Assembly: GCF_009827435.1 (NCBI RefSeq)
Contig: NZ_WTYM01000023.1
Location: forward strand, 1-64,000
DNA length: 64,000 bases
DNA from: Croceibacterium salegens
GTDB taxonomy: Bacteria > Pseudomonadota > Alphaproteobacteria > Sphingomonadales > Sphingomonadaceae
Reading direction: 5' to 3'
Shown here: positions 9,574 to 18,641 of the stretch, piece after piece
Position numbering within the stretch: the stretch's first letter is position 1
Layout of the letters: the number at the start of each line of letters is the position of its first letter
Program-made: the position numbers and the translations under genes
The notes under the pieces: model-generated
The model's database searches: none
The model's input: only the letters and a program-made list of their open reading frames with translations
Told to the model about the DNA's origin: nothing

Positions 9574-11475
9574 ATGAGCCAAGACCATTCGGATGACGCA
9601 CGGACCTCGGCCAAGGTCAAGCTGGCCGTGGGCGCAATCGGTATCGTGTTCGGCGATATCGGCACCAGCCCGCTCTACGCCTTCAAGGAAACCTTCGTCG
9701 GCCCGCACAAGCTGACGATCGACGACGCCCACATCCTCGGTGTGGTCAGCCTGATCTTCTGGTCGATGACGCTGATCGTCTCGATCCAGTACGTCAGCAT
9801 CCTGATGCGCGCCGACAACAAGGGGCAGGGCGGCACGCTGGCGCTGGTCGCGCTGATGAGCCGCTATTTGGGAGGGTCGAAATACGCCTTCGTGACGGTG
9901 CTGTTCGGGGTCTTCGCCACATCGCTGTTCTACGGCGACAGCATGATTACCCCGGCGGTCTCGGTACTTTCTGCGGTCGAGGGTCTCGCCGTGGTCAACC
10001 ACCGGCTCGACAGCCTCATCATACCCATCGCGCTGGTCCTGCTGATCGGCCTGTTCGTTCTCCAGAGGCGCGGCACGACAAAGGTCGGTGCGCTGTTCGC
10101 TCCGATCATGCTTGTCTACTTCGTCACACTGGCGGTGCTCGGCACGATCCACCTCGTCAAAACGCCGGAGATCTTCCTCGCGCTGAACCCGTATTACGCG
10201 TTCAACTTCTTCGTCCTCGACAAGTGGACTGCGTTCCTTGCGCTAGGCTCGGTCGTTCTGGCCGTCACCGGGTCGGAGGCGCTCTATACCGACATGGGTC
10301 ACTTCGGCCGCGGCCCGATCCGCATTTCGTGGTTCGGTTTCGTCATGCCGTGCCTGCTGCTCAACTACTTCGGGCAGGGCGCGATGATCATCGGCATGGG
10401 CGATGCCGCGGCGGCAGAGGCGATCGAGAACCCCTTCTACTTCATGGCGCCAGACGCCTTCCGGCTGCCGCTGGTGTTCATCGCTACGTCGGCCGCGTTC
10501 ATCGCCAGCCAGGCCGTTATCTCGGGCGCGTTCAGCGTCACCCACCAGGCAATCCAGCTCGGCTTCATCCCACGCCTGTCGATCCGCCACACCAGCGACG
10601 AGCACCACGGGCAGATCTACATCCCGCTGATCAACTGGGCGCTGATGATCGCGGTGATCGTGCTGGTGCTCTTCTTCCGCAACTCGTCCAACCTCGCCTC
10701 GGCCTATGGCATAGCGGTGACCGGGGCGATGCTGATCGACACGGCGCTGATGGGCGTGTTGCTGTTCGTGGTGTTCAAATGGCGCTGGTACTTCGCGGTG
10801 CCGGTCATCCTCGTCTTCGTCATCGTCGACGGGGCTTACTTCGTATCGAACATGACCAAGGTGCCCGACGGCGGCTGGTTCCCGCTGATGATCGCCGGCA
10901 TCGCCTTCACGCTGCTGACGACCTGGGCCAAGGGCCGCAAGCTGATGCGCGCGCGCATGGCCGAGGTCGGCCTGCCGCTCGACATCTTCGCCAAGTCGGG
11001 CCGCAATTCGACCGCGCGGGTGCCGGGTACGGCGATCTTCATGAACTCCGGTTCGAGCGGGACGCCTTCGGCGCTGCTCCACAACATCAAGCACAACAAG
11101 GTGCTGCACGAACGCGTGGTGGTGCTGACCGTCTCGATCGACGACGCGCCCTATGTCGATCCCGACAACCGCGTGGAGATGAAGAGCCTCGGCGACGGCT
11201 TCTTCCGCATCATCCTGCACTACGGCTTCATGGAGGAAACCGACATCCCGGCGGCGCTGGCCAAGATCGACACCTTGTGCGGCGCGCCGTTCGAGATGAT
11301 GCAGACCAGCTTCTTCCTCAGCCGCCAGACCCTGCTCAGCGCCGACAAGCCCGGCATGGCGGTGTGGCGGGAAAAGCTCTTCGCCTGGATGATGCGCAAC
11401 GCCGCGACGCCGATGGAGTTCTTCCAGCTGCCGACCAACCGCGTGGTCGAGCTGGGGAGCCAAGTGGAGATTTAG
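9574..11475 (+). CDS. kup: Kup-type potassium uptake protein
   Basis: Inner-membrane K+/H+ symporter of 633 residues. Family signature [15 protein letters not shown] lies at about 27-41, followed by about 12 membrane helices and a C-terminal cytoplasmic domain (from about 480). Conserved segments include SVEGL-like [10 protein letters not shown] and [14 protein letters not shown]. Length and motifs are normal. It stands alone; the DNA after it drops in GC content and contains a gene remnant. Confidence 0.96.
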   Translation: MSQDHSDDARTSAKVKLAVGAIGIVFGDIGTSPLYAFKETFVGPHKLTIDDAHILGVVSLIFWSMTLIVSIQYVSILMRADNKGQGGTLALVALMSRYLGGSKYAFVTVLFGVFATSLFYGDSMITPAVSVLSAVEGLAVVNHRLDSLIIPIALVLLIGLFVLQRRGTTKVGALFAPIMLVYFVTLAVLGTIHLVKTPEIFLALNPYYAFNFFVLDKWTAFLALGSVVLAVTGSEALYTDMGHFGRGPIRISWFGFVMPCLLLNYFGQGAMIIGMGDAAAAEAIENPFYFMAPDAFRLPLVFIATSAAFIASQAVISGAFSVTHQAIQLGFIPRLSIRHTSDEHHGQIYIPLINWALMIAVIVLVLFFRNSSNLASAYGIAVTGAMLIDTALMGVLLFVVFKWRWYFAVPVILVFVIVDGAYFVSNMTKVPDGGWFPLMIAGIAFTLLTTWAKGRKLMRARMAEVGLPLDIFAKSGRNSTARVPGTAIFMNSGSSGTPSALLHNIKHNKVLHERVVVLTVSIDDAPYVDPDNRVEMKSLGDGFFRIILHYGFMEETDIPAALAKIDTLCGAPFEMMQTSFFLSRQTLLSADKPGMAVWREKLFAWMMRNAATPMEFFQLPTNRVVELGSQVEI

Positions 11476-12239
11476 CCGCTAACTGGCGCAATGTGCGTAG
11501 AATGTCGAGATCGCAGTATTGAGCTCAACCATCCTCGCAACTTCCGGATGATTGGGAGTTCAGTCGCCCGAAGTGCACGTCCACTTTCCAACCAGTTTGT
11601 GATCTCTTTCTTCGTGTGCGTCGGACGCCAAGAGCGGTCCGGCTGTCAGCGCTCAAATTCGGGCTTTTTGCCTAAGTGTGCGGAAACTCAGAAAGCGGAC
11701 ATTCTGAAGCCGCTAATCCATTGCATGATGATTATCCGGCTTATCGGACTTTCGCGCCGTGCAAGCGTTGCTGCTTCCCTCGGGTTCCAATTTCCATTTT
11801 CGCCAGCACCGAAGAGGCATTGGGAGTCGACCGTCTTGGGCGAGATAAACAGCTTGTTAACAATCTGCCTATTGCTCAGGCCATGATCGATTTCTTACAA
11901 AACATCCAATTCACTGCGAGTCAGCTAGTATGGGTTGCCGCGTGTCGAAGCGTGCGGAACCGGGGTTCCAATGCGAATGCAGCATTTGAAGAACTCGACC
12001 TGGACGTCCGCCGTGGTGGCTTCTGCGCCAGGTTAGGCGAGGATCGCGAGTCCGGTCGCAGACTGGCGCAAGAGCGATGATTGGTGTGATTTCCGCTAGC
12101 CGATGGCCAGTGGTGGGGGCACCTGACGTCGAATGTGGGCGACTAGCTCGCCTATTGTCAAAGCAAAACGCCTTGATGTCGTTAAAAACCAACCCATCAA
12201 AAACAAAAACTTCTTTGACTTCAATGAAATTTTGAATTC
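11476..12239. other. 764-base AT-richer stretch without an intact gene
   Basis: Between kup and the PilZ gene the base composition is visibly less GC-rich than around it, and no frame gives a credible protein. Part of it (11748-12055) is the remnant of a LuxR-type gene described separately. I see nothing recognisable in 11476-11747 or 12056-12239: no transposase, inverted-repeat ends or RNA gene. Confidence 0.7.
11748..12055 (-). pseudogene. Decayed C-terminus of a LuxR-family regulator
   Basis: Reading the minus strand in one frame gives GLAIL-A-stop-PGAEATTA near 12050, then STRGNPY-stop-LTRSELDVL-stop-EIDHGLSNRQIVNKLF, then SPKTVDS and PREAATLARRES. This lines up residue for residue, without gaps, with the end of the intact LuxR protein at 12984-15557 (GLAIL, STRLNQHGLTRRELDVL, REIDGGLSNKEIANKLF, SPKTVDHH, GEAAALARREN). 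In-frame stops are at 12033-12035, 11925-11927 and 11895-11897. The rest of the gene upstream is not recognisable. It is a dead paralog or duplicate. Confidence 0.85.
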
Positions 12240-12764
12240 TCAGCGAATTGCATATAGGTAAGCTGCAAAGGCGCCCGCAACCCAAAGTGCGAGCGATAAC
12301 AAGAAGGCAATTAAGAAATTTAGTTGGGGTTCAAGAGTTCCACTGTAAGAGGAATTAGTTCCTTGCACCTTCGAATTATCTGGCAAATTTTTAAGAGTAC
12401 TTATCGAATCTGATCTTAGAAGAGCCGCGCTGACTGTGCCGACTGAGATGGGTTCGTTGAATTGGCACCCGAAGAAACGGCCGCTTCGCCAGACGACTTG
12501 GACCTTCACCAATCCTTTCTCTGGAAGATATATTTCAAGCCCATCATCATTTGAAAGAGCATGCGGATCAGCTTCCAGAAGTAGGCCACTTTCAGAAATA
12601 TCACGGACTATTACACAATCTCTCTCCGCGAGCTGTGTCTCTGCCATGGTCGAGAGTTTTAGCGGCCGGCGAAGTCTTTCACGACGCTGCGGCCCTTGGA
12701 CGGTGTTTGTTGAAAGGCTTCTCTCCACATCTTCCCACAATTCGAGTGTCGCTCTAACCCGCAT
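12240..12764 (-). CDS. PilZ-domain protein with C-terminal membrane helix
   Basis: 174 residues. A PilZ-like domain is suggested by the basic RRERLRR at about 27-33, followed by DISESG (55-60), which fit the c-di-GMP-binding RxxxR and D/NxSxxG motifs, and by the beta-rich VQVVWRSGRFFGCQFNEP. A hydrophobic helix lies at about 150-172 (FLIAFLLSLALWVAGAFAAY). The ATG at 12764 is preceded by GAAGGGA; an earlier TTG at 12800 is less likely. Codon use is more AT-rich than its neighbours. The target process is unknown. Confidence 0.75.
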   Translation of the reverse strand: MRVRATLELWEDVERSLSTNTVQGPQRRERLRRPLKLSTMAETQLAERDCVIVRDISESGLLLEADPHALSNDDGLEIYLPEKGLVKVQVVWRSGRFFGCQFNEPISVGTVSAALLRSDSISTLKNLPDNSKVQGTNSSYSGTLEPQLNFLIAFLLSLALWVAGAFAAYLYAIR

Positions 12765-12983
12765 GAATGATCCCTTCGCATCATAGATAGCAGCCTTCAA
12801 TTAATACGAAGTTTCCGTTTGGTCGCGTCGGGTCGTGCGAGAGCTTCGAATTTAGTACCGTTGTGTATAAGCCCAATTCGTCTTGCTGAATTCCATCGCT
12901 TTCCAGTGTGTCGGCCGGACATGAGTCGGCATGCGCCCTCGCAAATCGAGGAACTTCAAAATTCCAAATGGTAATGCTTGAGT

Positions 12984-15557
12984 CTAATCGAGCAAATTCT
13001 CGCGCCGGGCCAGGGCAGCGGCCTCTCCCCGGGTCCTCGTCGTCGTTTTGGCAAGGATCGACGACACGTGGTGGTCGACTGTCTTTGGCGAGACGAACAG
13101 CTTGTTGGCGATTTCCTTGTTGCTGAGGCCACCGTCGATTTCCCGCAGGACATCGAGTTCACGCCTCGTCAGACCATGCTGATTCAGGCGGGTTGAGGCG
13201 CGCGGTCCGCGAGTGCCCTTGCGAATACCCCGATGGAACAGGTCGGCGCGGACCCGGGCTGCTGTGGCATCGGCACCGAGCTGGTCGAGGATGGCGAGGC
13301 CGCGCGTTGCCTGGTCCTCGTCTCCCTCTATAAGCATCAGGGCTTCGTCAAAGGGCATGTCGAGGTCGTGCATTGCCGCAGCCGCCCCGGCGATGTCCCC
13401 GGTCGCGAGCAGAGCCAAGGGTTGTGGCATATGAGCCGGGGCTTTGAGTGGCTGCCCGAGCTTTCGACTCCAGAACCACAGCTCCGCCGCGTCCCACGGC
13501 CGCCCGTCCGAGCCGCACTGGTCGAAGGCCTGCCCTAGCAATTCAAGCGCAGCTTCGTGCCCTTCGCCAACAGTCCATGCGTGCTCGGCAACGATCATCG
13601 CATAGCTGTTGAAACGCGGCGCCTCCTTTCCTTGTGCGCCGTGCTCACGCAAGTTGTCGAGCTGCTCCTCGGCTCCCGGAAGGCCACGCCGGATGAGTAG
13701 CGAGGCGGCGGCGCGCGAGGCCGGGTTGCGCACGAGCGTAGTGCCGGCGGGGTGGACGAGGACTGCTCCAGCTTCGACCATAGCCTCGTCCCAGCGGCCC
13801 AACCCGAGCAACGCCATTGCCCTCCCGCCGCGCAGGTATTGCTCCCAAGCCGCCAGCTCGTGCTCACGGCAGAAATCGATTCCGACTGAAAGGTGGATCA
13901 GGGCCTCGTCAAGTGCCGGGTACACTAGGGAGCGCCAGGCGCGCAGGATGTAACCGCGCGCCACATGCTCGTGGCTGCCACTCTCGAAGCCCAGAGCAAT
14001 CCCCTGCTCGATCATGGCCAGGCTGCGATCGCGATCCCGGTATTGCAGCGCCGTGCCATGATTGAGGAGGGTGGTGGAAAGGATGTCCGTTCGCCCGAGA
14101 CGCTTGGCGATGGGCTCGGCCAATTCGCTCCAGCGCACCGCTTCGTCATTGTGGTCCGCCAGCATCGCGAGCTGGGCGCGCGTGGCATAGGCGTTGGCGA
14201 GCTCGGCGGTCTCGCCCAGCGGTTCGAGCACGGCGACGGCCTCGCCGGCCGCCTCGTCCGCCAATGCGCGCTCACCGTTCATGTAGCGTAATCGGGAGAG
14301 GAAGCGCAGGCAATCACCGAGCCGCAACCGATCATCGGTGCGCGTGTGGAGCGCGATCACGTGCTGCTGCCACTGGATCGCTTCGGGCAACATGCCGATC
14401 ATGTGCAGTTCGAAGGCATAGCGTTCGTAAGTGAGTGGATCGTCGACCGGTTCGCCGGTCTCGAGCATCGCACCCCATGATCGCGCCGCCTCGCCGTGCG
14501 CCCCCAGCCTTGCGGCCTGTTCGGCGGCGATGGGGGCAAGCTCCACGATCCGTTCGCGGTTGTTCGAGGCGATGGCGTGGTGCAGGCGGCGGGCGGCGCT
14601 GGCGCCGGCCCGGTCGAGCCGCTCGAGTTCGCTGGTGTGGAGTTGCCGGCGGCGCAGCGGGGTCAATGAAGCCTCGATGGCGTGGCGGGTGAGCTCGTGG
14701 CGAAAGGCGAGGCCGTCACCGTCGGGCAGCAGCAGCCCGCAATCGATGCAGGTCTGGACGAACTCGTCGTCGGTGCCTGCCGCCTCGATCTGTTCGATCG
14801 ATACCCGCCGCGGGATGATCGAACAGAACTCGAGAAATGCCCTGGCCTCGGTCGGGAGCAGGCTTGCCCGGCCGGTGACGAGTTCGTCAATGGTGTGCGA
14901 GCGCGCGCCCGAGTTGGCCAGCAGCTCGGTGACGAGGAGCGGATTGCCGTTGGTCGCCTCGTGGATTTGTGAGCCGATTTGGCCCTGCGCCGCGGCGAGC
15001 TGACCGACCGCTATGGACGACAGTCCGTCGAGGTCGAAGCGGCTGCGCGCGGAAGGCGGAAGGTCGCCGGCGGCTCGCACGATCCGGCTACGCGCGGTCT
15101 GCTCCTCGTTGCGCGAGCTGATCACCACAAGCAGCGGGAGATCCTCGATCCGGCGTCCGATGTAGCGGATGAAGTCGATACTGCCGTCGTCGGCCCAGTG
15201 CAGGTCTTCGATGAAGAGTACGGTCGGGACCTGCGAGAGTTTGTCCAGCGTCTGGCGAAACAGGTCGAGGCGCGATCCGCCGTCCTGCGCGGCATCGACC
15301 AACCCGGCGCTGATGTCGGGCAACTCGCGCAGGATCGTGAAGGCCTCGGCAGAACTGATGTCCTCGCACGCGGTCCACACCGTACGGAACTGCTCCGCGG
15401 CGCGCTCCCTCGCTGCTCGCAGCACGCTGGTCTTGCCGATCCCCGCCTCGCCGATGACGAAGGCGACCTTGCCCCGTCCCTCCGCAGCGGCAGCCGCGAG
15501 GGCATCAAGGTCATCAAGGACATGATCGCGTTCGAGCAGCATCCCTAGGTTCAACAT
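12984..15557 (-). CDS. LuxR-family transcriptional regulator with AAA ATPase domain (MalT-like)
   Basis: 857 residues. The N-terminal ATPase domain has Walker A GEAGIGKT (36-43) and a Walker B-like VLFIEDLHWAD near 110-120. A long helical, TPR-like middle follows, and the C-terminal LuxR HTH (about 790-857) contains LTRRELDVLREIDGGLSNKE and SPKTVDHHVSSIL. Such proteins are signal-dependent activators that oligomerise with ATP. It is transcribed away from the DUF4242-OsmC operon across 113 bases and is its likely regulator. ATG at 15557 was used; ATG at 15542 is equally plausible. The inducer is unknown. Confidence 0.92.
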   Translation of the reverse strand: MLNLGMLLERDHVLDDLDALAAAAAEGRGKVAFVIGEAGIGKTSVLRAARERAAEQFRTVWTACEDISSAEAFTILRELPDISAGLVDAAQDGGSRLDLFRQTLDKLSQVPTVLFIEDLHWADDGSIDFIRYIGRRIEDLPLLVVISSRNEEQTARSRIVRAAGDLPPSARSRFDLDGLSSIAVGQLAAAQGQIGSQIHEATNGNPLLVTELLANSGARSHTIDELVTGRASLLPTEARAFLEFCSIIPRRVSIEQIEAAGTDDEFVQTCIDCGLLLPDGDGLAFRHELTRHAIEASLTPLRRRQLHTSELERLDRAGASAARRLHHAIASNNRERIVELAPIAAEQAARLGAHGEAARSWGAMLETGEPVDDPLTYERYAFELHMIGMLPEAIQWQQHVIALHTRTDDRLRLGDCLRFLSRLRYMNGERALADEAAGEAVAVLEPLGETAELANAYATRAQLAMLADHNDEAVRWSELAEPIAKRLGRTDILSTTLLNHGTALQYRDRDRSLAMIEQGIALGFESGSHEHVARGYILRAWRSLVYPALDEALIHLSVGIDFCREHELAAWEQYLRGGRAMALLGLGRWDEAMVEAGAVLVHPAGTTLVRNPASRAAASLLIRRGLPGAEEQLDNLREHGAQGKEAPRFNSYAMIVAEHAWTVGEGHEAALELLGQAFDQCGSDGRPWDAAELWFWSRKLGQPLKAPAHMPQPLALLATGDIAGAAAAMHDLDMPFDEALMLIEGDEDQATRGLAILDQLGADATAARVRADLFHRGIRKGTRGPRASTRLNQHGLTRRELDVLREIDGGLSNKEIANKLFVSPKTVDHHVSSILAKTTTRTRGEAAALARRENLLD

Positions 15558-15570
15558 ATTTGAGAATCCA

Positions 15571-15603
15571 AAAATAGGGAGCCGGGAATTTCAAAATGGG
15601 GAG
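15571..15603. promoter_or_regulatory. Candidate operator: two AAAATRGGGAG direct repeats
   Basis: In the divergent gap between the LuxR regulator and the DUF4242 gene, AAAATAGGGAG (15571-15581) and AAAATGGGGAG (15593-15603) repeat with a 22-base period, about two helical turns. GGGGAGGA resembles the GGGGA-type boxes known for MalT, a regulator of the same architecture. This is inference from position and repetition only. Confidence 0.35.
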
Positions 15604-15670
15604 GACCGCCGATGCGGGCCGGCATGACCTGGGCGAAATAGGACTGGTTGAACAAGCAATGGAGTTTGTC

Positions 15671-15943
15671 ATGCCGCGTTACATTGTCGAACGGACTTTT
15701 TCGTCGGGCCTCCACCTCCCCTGTACGCAGGACGGGGCCAGCACCTGCGCCAATGTCGTCGAACGCAATGCCGAAGGCGGTGTGACCTGGGTCCAGAGCT
15801 TCGTGTCAGCCGACAAGCAAAAGACGTTCTGCGTCTACGATGGTCCGGATCCAGCTGCGATCCGCGCCGCCGCCGAGCGGAACGGCCTGCCGGCCGATGC
15901 CATCACCGAAGTGCGGGTACTCGATCCGTACTTCTACCACTGA
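15671..15943 (+). CDS. DUF4242 (SCO4226-like) small protein
   Basis: 90 residues with the family core MPRYIVERTF, NVVERNAEGGVTWVQSFVS, KTFCVYDGPDPAAIR and ITEVRVLDPYFYH. One characterised member (Streptomyces SCO4226) binds nickel in a ferredoxin-like dimer; no enzyme activity is established. The ATG at 15671 is chosen because GGAG stands 6 bases before it and the family begins here. It is the first gene of the operon divergent from the LuxR regulator. Confidence 0.85.
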   Translation: MPRYIVERTFSSGLHLPCTQDGASTCANVVERNAEGGVTWVQSFVSADKQKTFCVYDGPDPAAIRAAAERNGLPADAITEVRVLDPYFYH

Positions 15944-16047
15944 ACCCCCGCCGGACGGCTGCTTCTCGCCGTCCACAAACGATCGGCCCGGTCCCGCCGT
16001 CCCAGTCCCTCCAACCAGGAACCGGGCCGATCCAACGGAGATGAACT

Positions 16048-16191
16048 GTGATTTGTGAACTTACCCCCGCGGTCATCGCGAGAAAGCGCCGGCTTGCCAG
16101 GATCTGCGTTCTGATGAGCGCAATGCTGTCGAGCACGGTGGTGATCTCGATGACCATCCTCATGGTCACCGGCCCGGCCGGGCTGGCCTGA
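16048..16191 (+). CDS. Small membrane peptide, 47 residues
   Basis: GTG start with GGAG 7 bases upstream. The peptide has a basic N-terminal part (VIARKRRLARIC) followed by one hydrophobic stretch (ALA end, core STVVISMTILMVTG), so a single membrane helix with a cytoplasmic N-terminus is likely. It fills the gap between the DUF4242 and first OsmC genes in the same direction. No family is recognised. Spacing, ribosome site and composition argue for a real gene, but it is short and unproven. Confidence 0.5.
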   Translation: MICELTPAVIARKRRLARICVLMSAMLSSTVVISMTILMVTGPAGLA

Positions 16192-16225
16192 CCCCAAACT
16201 ACTCAATCCAAACTGGAGAGTACCA

Positions 16226-16792
16226 ATGTCTGTTATCGATACCCCCCGTACCGTTCTGAATGGCGTCAACGTCGATGCCTTGCTCGGCGCTCGCGTCGCG
16301 CTCGAATCCGCCCCGCCGGCCGCCGCCTTCACCTGGAAGGCGACTGCCGAATGGCAGGACGGCGTGCATACCCGCACCTCGATCAATGGCTTCCATGGTC
16401 TTGGCGAAGACCATCGCCGCGAACGCACCTTCGCGATCGACACCGACCATCCGCCGTGCTTTGCGGCAACCGATCTCGGCGCCACACCGGTGGAAGTCGT
16501 CCTGGCCGGCCTCGCCGGGTGCCTCGGCGCGGGCATTGCCACCGTCGCGGAAAACCGCGGTGTCAAGCTGCACAGCGTCAAGGCCGTTCTCGAAGCCGAC
16601 ATGGACCTGTTCGGCATCCTCGGCATCGATGCCGACGTCCGTAACGGCTTCTCGGCCGTGCGCGTCAACTTCGAGATCGTGGCCGATGCCAGCGACGAGG
16701 ACATCCGCGCGATCGTCGCCCAGTCGCAGAAGCGTTCGGCGGTGTTCGACATCCTCGTCAACCCGACGAACGTCGTCGTCGAAGTGAACTGA
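16226..16792 (+). CDS. OsmC family protein (first copy)
   Basis: 188 residues, OsmC/Ohr fold. The helix carrying the first redox cysteine is clear: TPVEVVLAGLAGCLGAG with Cys99. The second cysteine of classical peroxidases is replaced (QKRSAVFDIL, Ser171), so a thiol-peroxidase cycle of the usual kind looks unlikely. Members with this pattern are common and mostly uncharacterised. It lies 34 bases after the small membrane peptide and 31 bases before the FAD oxidoreductase. Confidence 0.88.
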   Translation: MSVIDTPRTVLNGVNVDALLGARVALESAPPAAAFTWKATAEWQDGVHTRTSINGFHGLGEDHRRERTFAIDTDHPPCFAATDLGATPVEVVLAGLAGCLGAGIATVAENRGVKLHSVKAVLEADMDLFGILGIDADVRNGFSAVRVNFEIVADASDEDIRAIVAQSQKRSAVFDILVNPTNVVVEVN

Positions 16793-16823
16793 GCCGGTCC
16801 CGGTTCGAACAAGGAGCGAGTCC

Positions 16824-18074
16824 ATGCGCAAGGTAACAACGCTGATTGTCGGAGCCGGCCAGGCCGGCCTCGCGATGAGCCGCGAACTCACCGCCCGCTC
16901 GATCGACCACGTCCTCCTCGAGAGGGGAGAAGTGGCGAACAGCTGGCGCACCGAACGCTGGGACTCGCTCCGCCTTCTTACGCCCAACTGGATGAGCGCA
17001 CTTCCCGGGATGCCCTATCTCGGGACCTCGCCGGACGGCTTCATGTCGATGGGCGAGACGGTCGCCCTGCTCGATCGCTACGGGGCGCAGGTCGCTGCGC
17101 CGATCGAAGCGAATACCACCGTGCAAGAGATTCAATCGATCGATTCCGGGTACCTCGTCCAGACGGATCGCGGATCGTGGAAATGCCGCACGCTGGTGAT
17201 CGCCAGCGGCGCCTGCAACATCGCCAGCCGGCCGCGCTGGTCGTCGGAGCTGCCGGGCAAAATCGCTTCGCTGACCCCGATGGACTACCGCGCGCCCGAC
17301 ATGCTGGAGCCGGCCCCCGTGCTGGTCGTCGGAGCTTCGGCGAGCGGGGCGCAATTAGCGCGGGAAATCCAGCTTTCCGGCCGCGACGTGGTACTGGCGA
17401 CGGGCGAACACGTCCGTGCGCCGCGCCGTTACCGCGGTCTCGACATCATGCACTGGATGGAAGCCTGCGGCATCTTCGGTCGCCGGATCGAGGATGCCGA
17501 CGATGCCCGCCGCGCCCGCCGCGTGCCTTCGATCCAGCTCTCGGGCGGTGATCCGGCCGAGACGCTCGACCTCAACAGTCTGCAGGACATCGGCGTGCGC
17601 ATTGCCGGGCGTGCGATGGGGTGCAGCAGCGGAACGATCCAGTTTTCCGGCGCGCTGGCCAATGTCTGCGCGCTCGCCGATCTCAAGATGAACCGCATGC
17701 TAGGTGAAATCGACGCCTGGATCGACGAACAGGGCCTCGTCGGCGCAGTCGAACCTGTCGAGCGCTTTCGTTCGACCGAATTGCCGGACGATCCGCTGCT
17801 TTCGCTCGACCTGGCGCGTGCGGGCATCCGGACCGTCATCTGGGCGACCGGCTATCGACCCGACTACAGATGGCTCGGCCTGCCGGTCCTCACGCCGCGC
17901 GGCGAGCTGAGGCACGATCGCGGCGTGGTCGATGCGCCGGGCGTCTACGTGCTCGGCCTGCCGTTCATGCGAACCCGCAAGTCGAGCTTCATTGCCGGAG
18001 TCGGCGCAGATGCCGCCGCACTTGCCTCGCACCTCCACGATTACCTCGCCTGCGCTTCACGCGCGGCGGCCTGA
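16824..18074 (+). CDS. FAD-dependent oxidoreductase, flavin monooxygenase-like (CzcO-like)
   Basis: 416 residues with two dinucleotide-binding motifs: GAGQAG at 10-15 for FAD and GASASG at 170-175 for NAD(P)H, plus RTERWDSLRLLTPNWMS and the ATG-type motif VIWATGYRPDYRWL. These match the flavin-containing monooxygenase superfamily. The superfamily fingerprint between the two motifs is degenerate (LPG where FxG is usual, and no following His). It could be an oxygenase or an oxidase; the substrate is unknown. A GGAG site precedes the ATG. Confidence 0.85.
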   Translation: MRKVTTLIVGAGQAGLAMSRELTARSIDHVLLERGEVANSWRTERWDSLRLLTPNWMSALPGMPYLGTSPDGFMSMGETVALLDRYGAQVAAPIEANTTVQEIQSIDSGYLVQTDRGSWKCRTLVIASGACNIASRPRWSSELPGKIASLTPMDYRAPDMLEPAPVLVVGASASGAQLAREIQLSGRDVVLATGEHVRAPRRYRGLDIMHWMEACGIFGRRIEDADDARRARRVPSIQLSGGDPAETLDLNSLQDIGVRIAGRAMGCSSGTIQFSGALANVCALADLKMNRMLGEIDAWIDEQGLVGAVEPVERFRSTELPDDPLLSLDLARAGIRTVIWATGYRPDYRWLGLPVLTPRGELRHDRGVVDAPGVYVLGLPFMRTRKSSFIAGVGADAAALASHLHDYLACASRAAA

Positions 18075-18095
18075 CTGCACACGAAGGAGAGACCG

Positions 18096-18641
18096 ATGCC
18101 CACCGCAACCGAAACCCGGATCGCACTCGAACGCGCCGACAAGCTGGTGACCCTCGCCCCCGAGCGCGGTCAGCGCACCTACACTAACACCGCCCGCATC
18201 GAGAGCGGCACCCTGTGCAGCGTCGAGGAGAAGGGCCACCGTTTCCTCGTCGATGCCGGCAAGGGCCTCGGCGGTGGCAACGAGGAGCCGACGCCCAGCG
18301 CCCTGCTGCGCAGCGCCCTGAGCAGCTGCATCGCCATCGGCGTCAAGCTGTGGGCGGCGCGGCGCGAAATACCAATCGACCATGTCGAGGTCACGCTCGA
18401 GACCGACACCGATGCGCGCGGGCTGTTGGGCCTGTGTAGCAGGACCCCTCCAGGTTTCACCGGAATGCGAGTACAGATCGACGTGCGGTCCCCGGCACCG
18501 CGCGAAGTTGTCGAAGATGTCGTCGCAACATCGCTGCGCCTCAGCCCGCTGGTCGATGCGCTCGCCAACGCCCAACAGATCCAAACCTTCACTCATGTCG
18601 AATCGGCCCTCGCCGAAATGGGAGGCGACCATGGACGCTAA
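18096..18641 (+). CDS. OsmC family protein (second copy)
   Basis: 181 residues. The OsmC helix is seen in EEPTPSALLRSALSSCIAIG with Cys78. As in the first copy, the place of the second redox cysteine is taken by Ser (TSLRLSPLVDAL). The two copies share the fold but little other sequence, so they are not a recent duplication. A GGAGAG site precedes the start by about 8 bases. Its end overlaps the methyltransferase start by 11 bases. Confidence 0.82.
   Translation: MPTATETRIALERADKLVTLAPERGQRTYTNTARIESGTLCSVEEKGHRFLVDAGKGLGGGNEEPTPSALLRSALSSCIAIGVKLWAARREIPIDHVEVTLETDTDARGLLGLCSRTPPGFTGMRVQIDVRSPAPREVVEDVVATSLRLSPLVDALANAQQIQTFTHVESALAEMGGDHGR

Noticed and set aside
11491-12080. Plus-strand open frames after kup as small genes
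   Set aside because: They are mirror frames of the decayed LuxR fragment or of AT-richer DNA; composition is random and no ribosome site or motif supports them.
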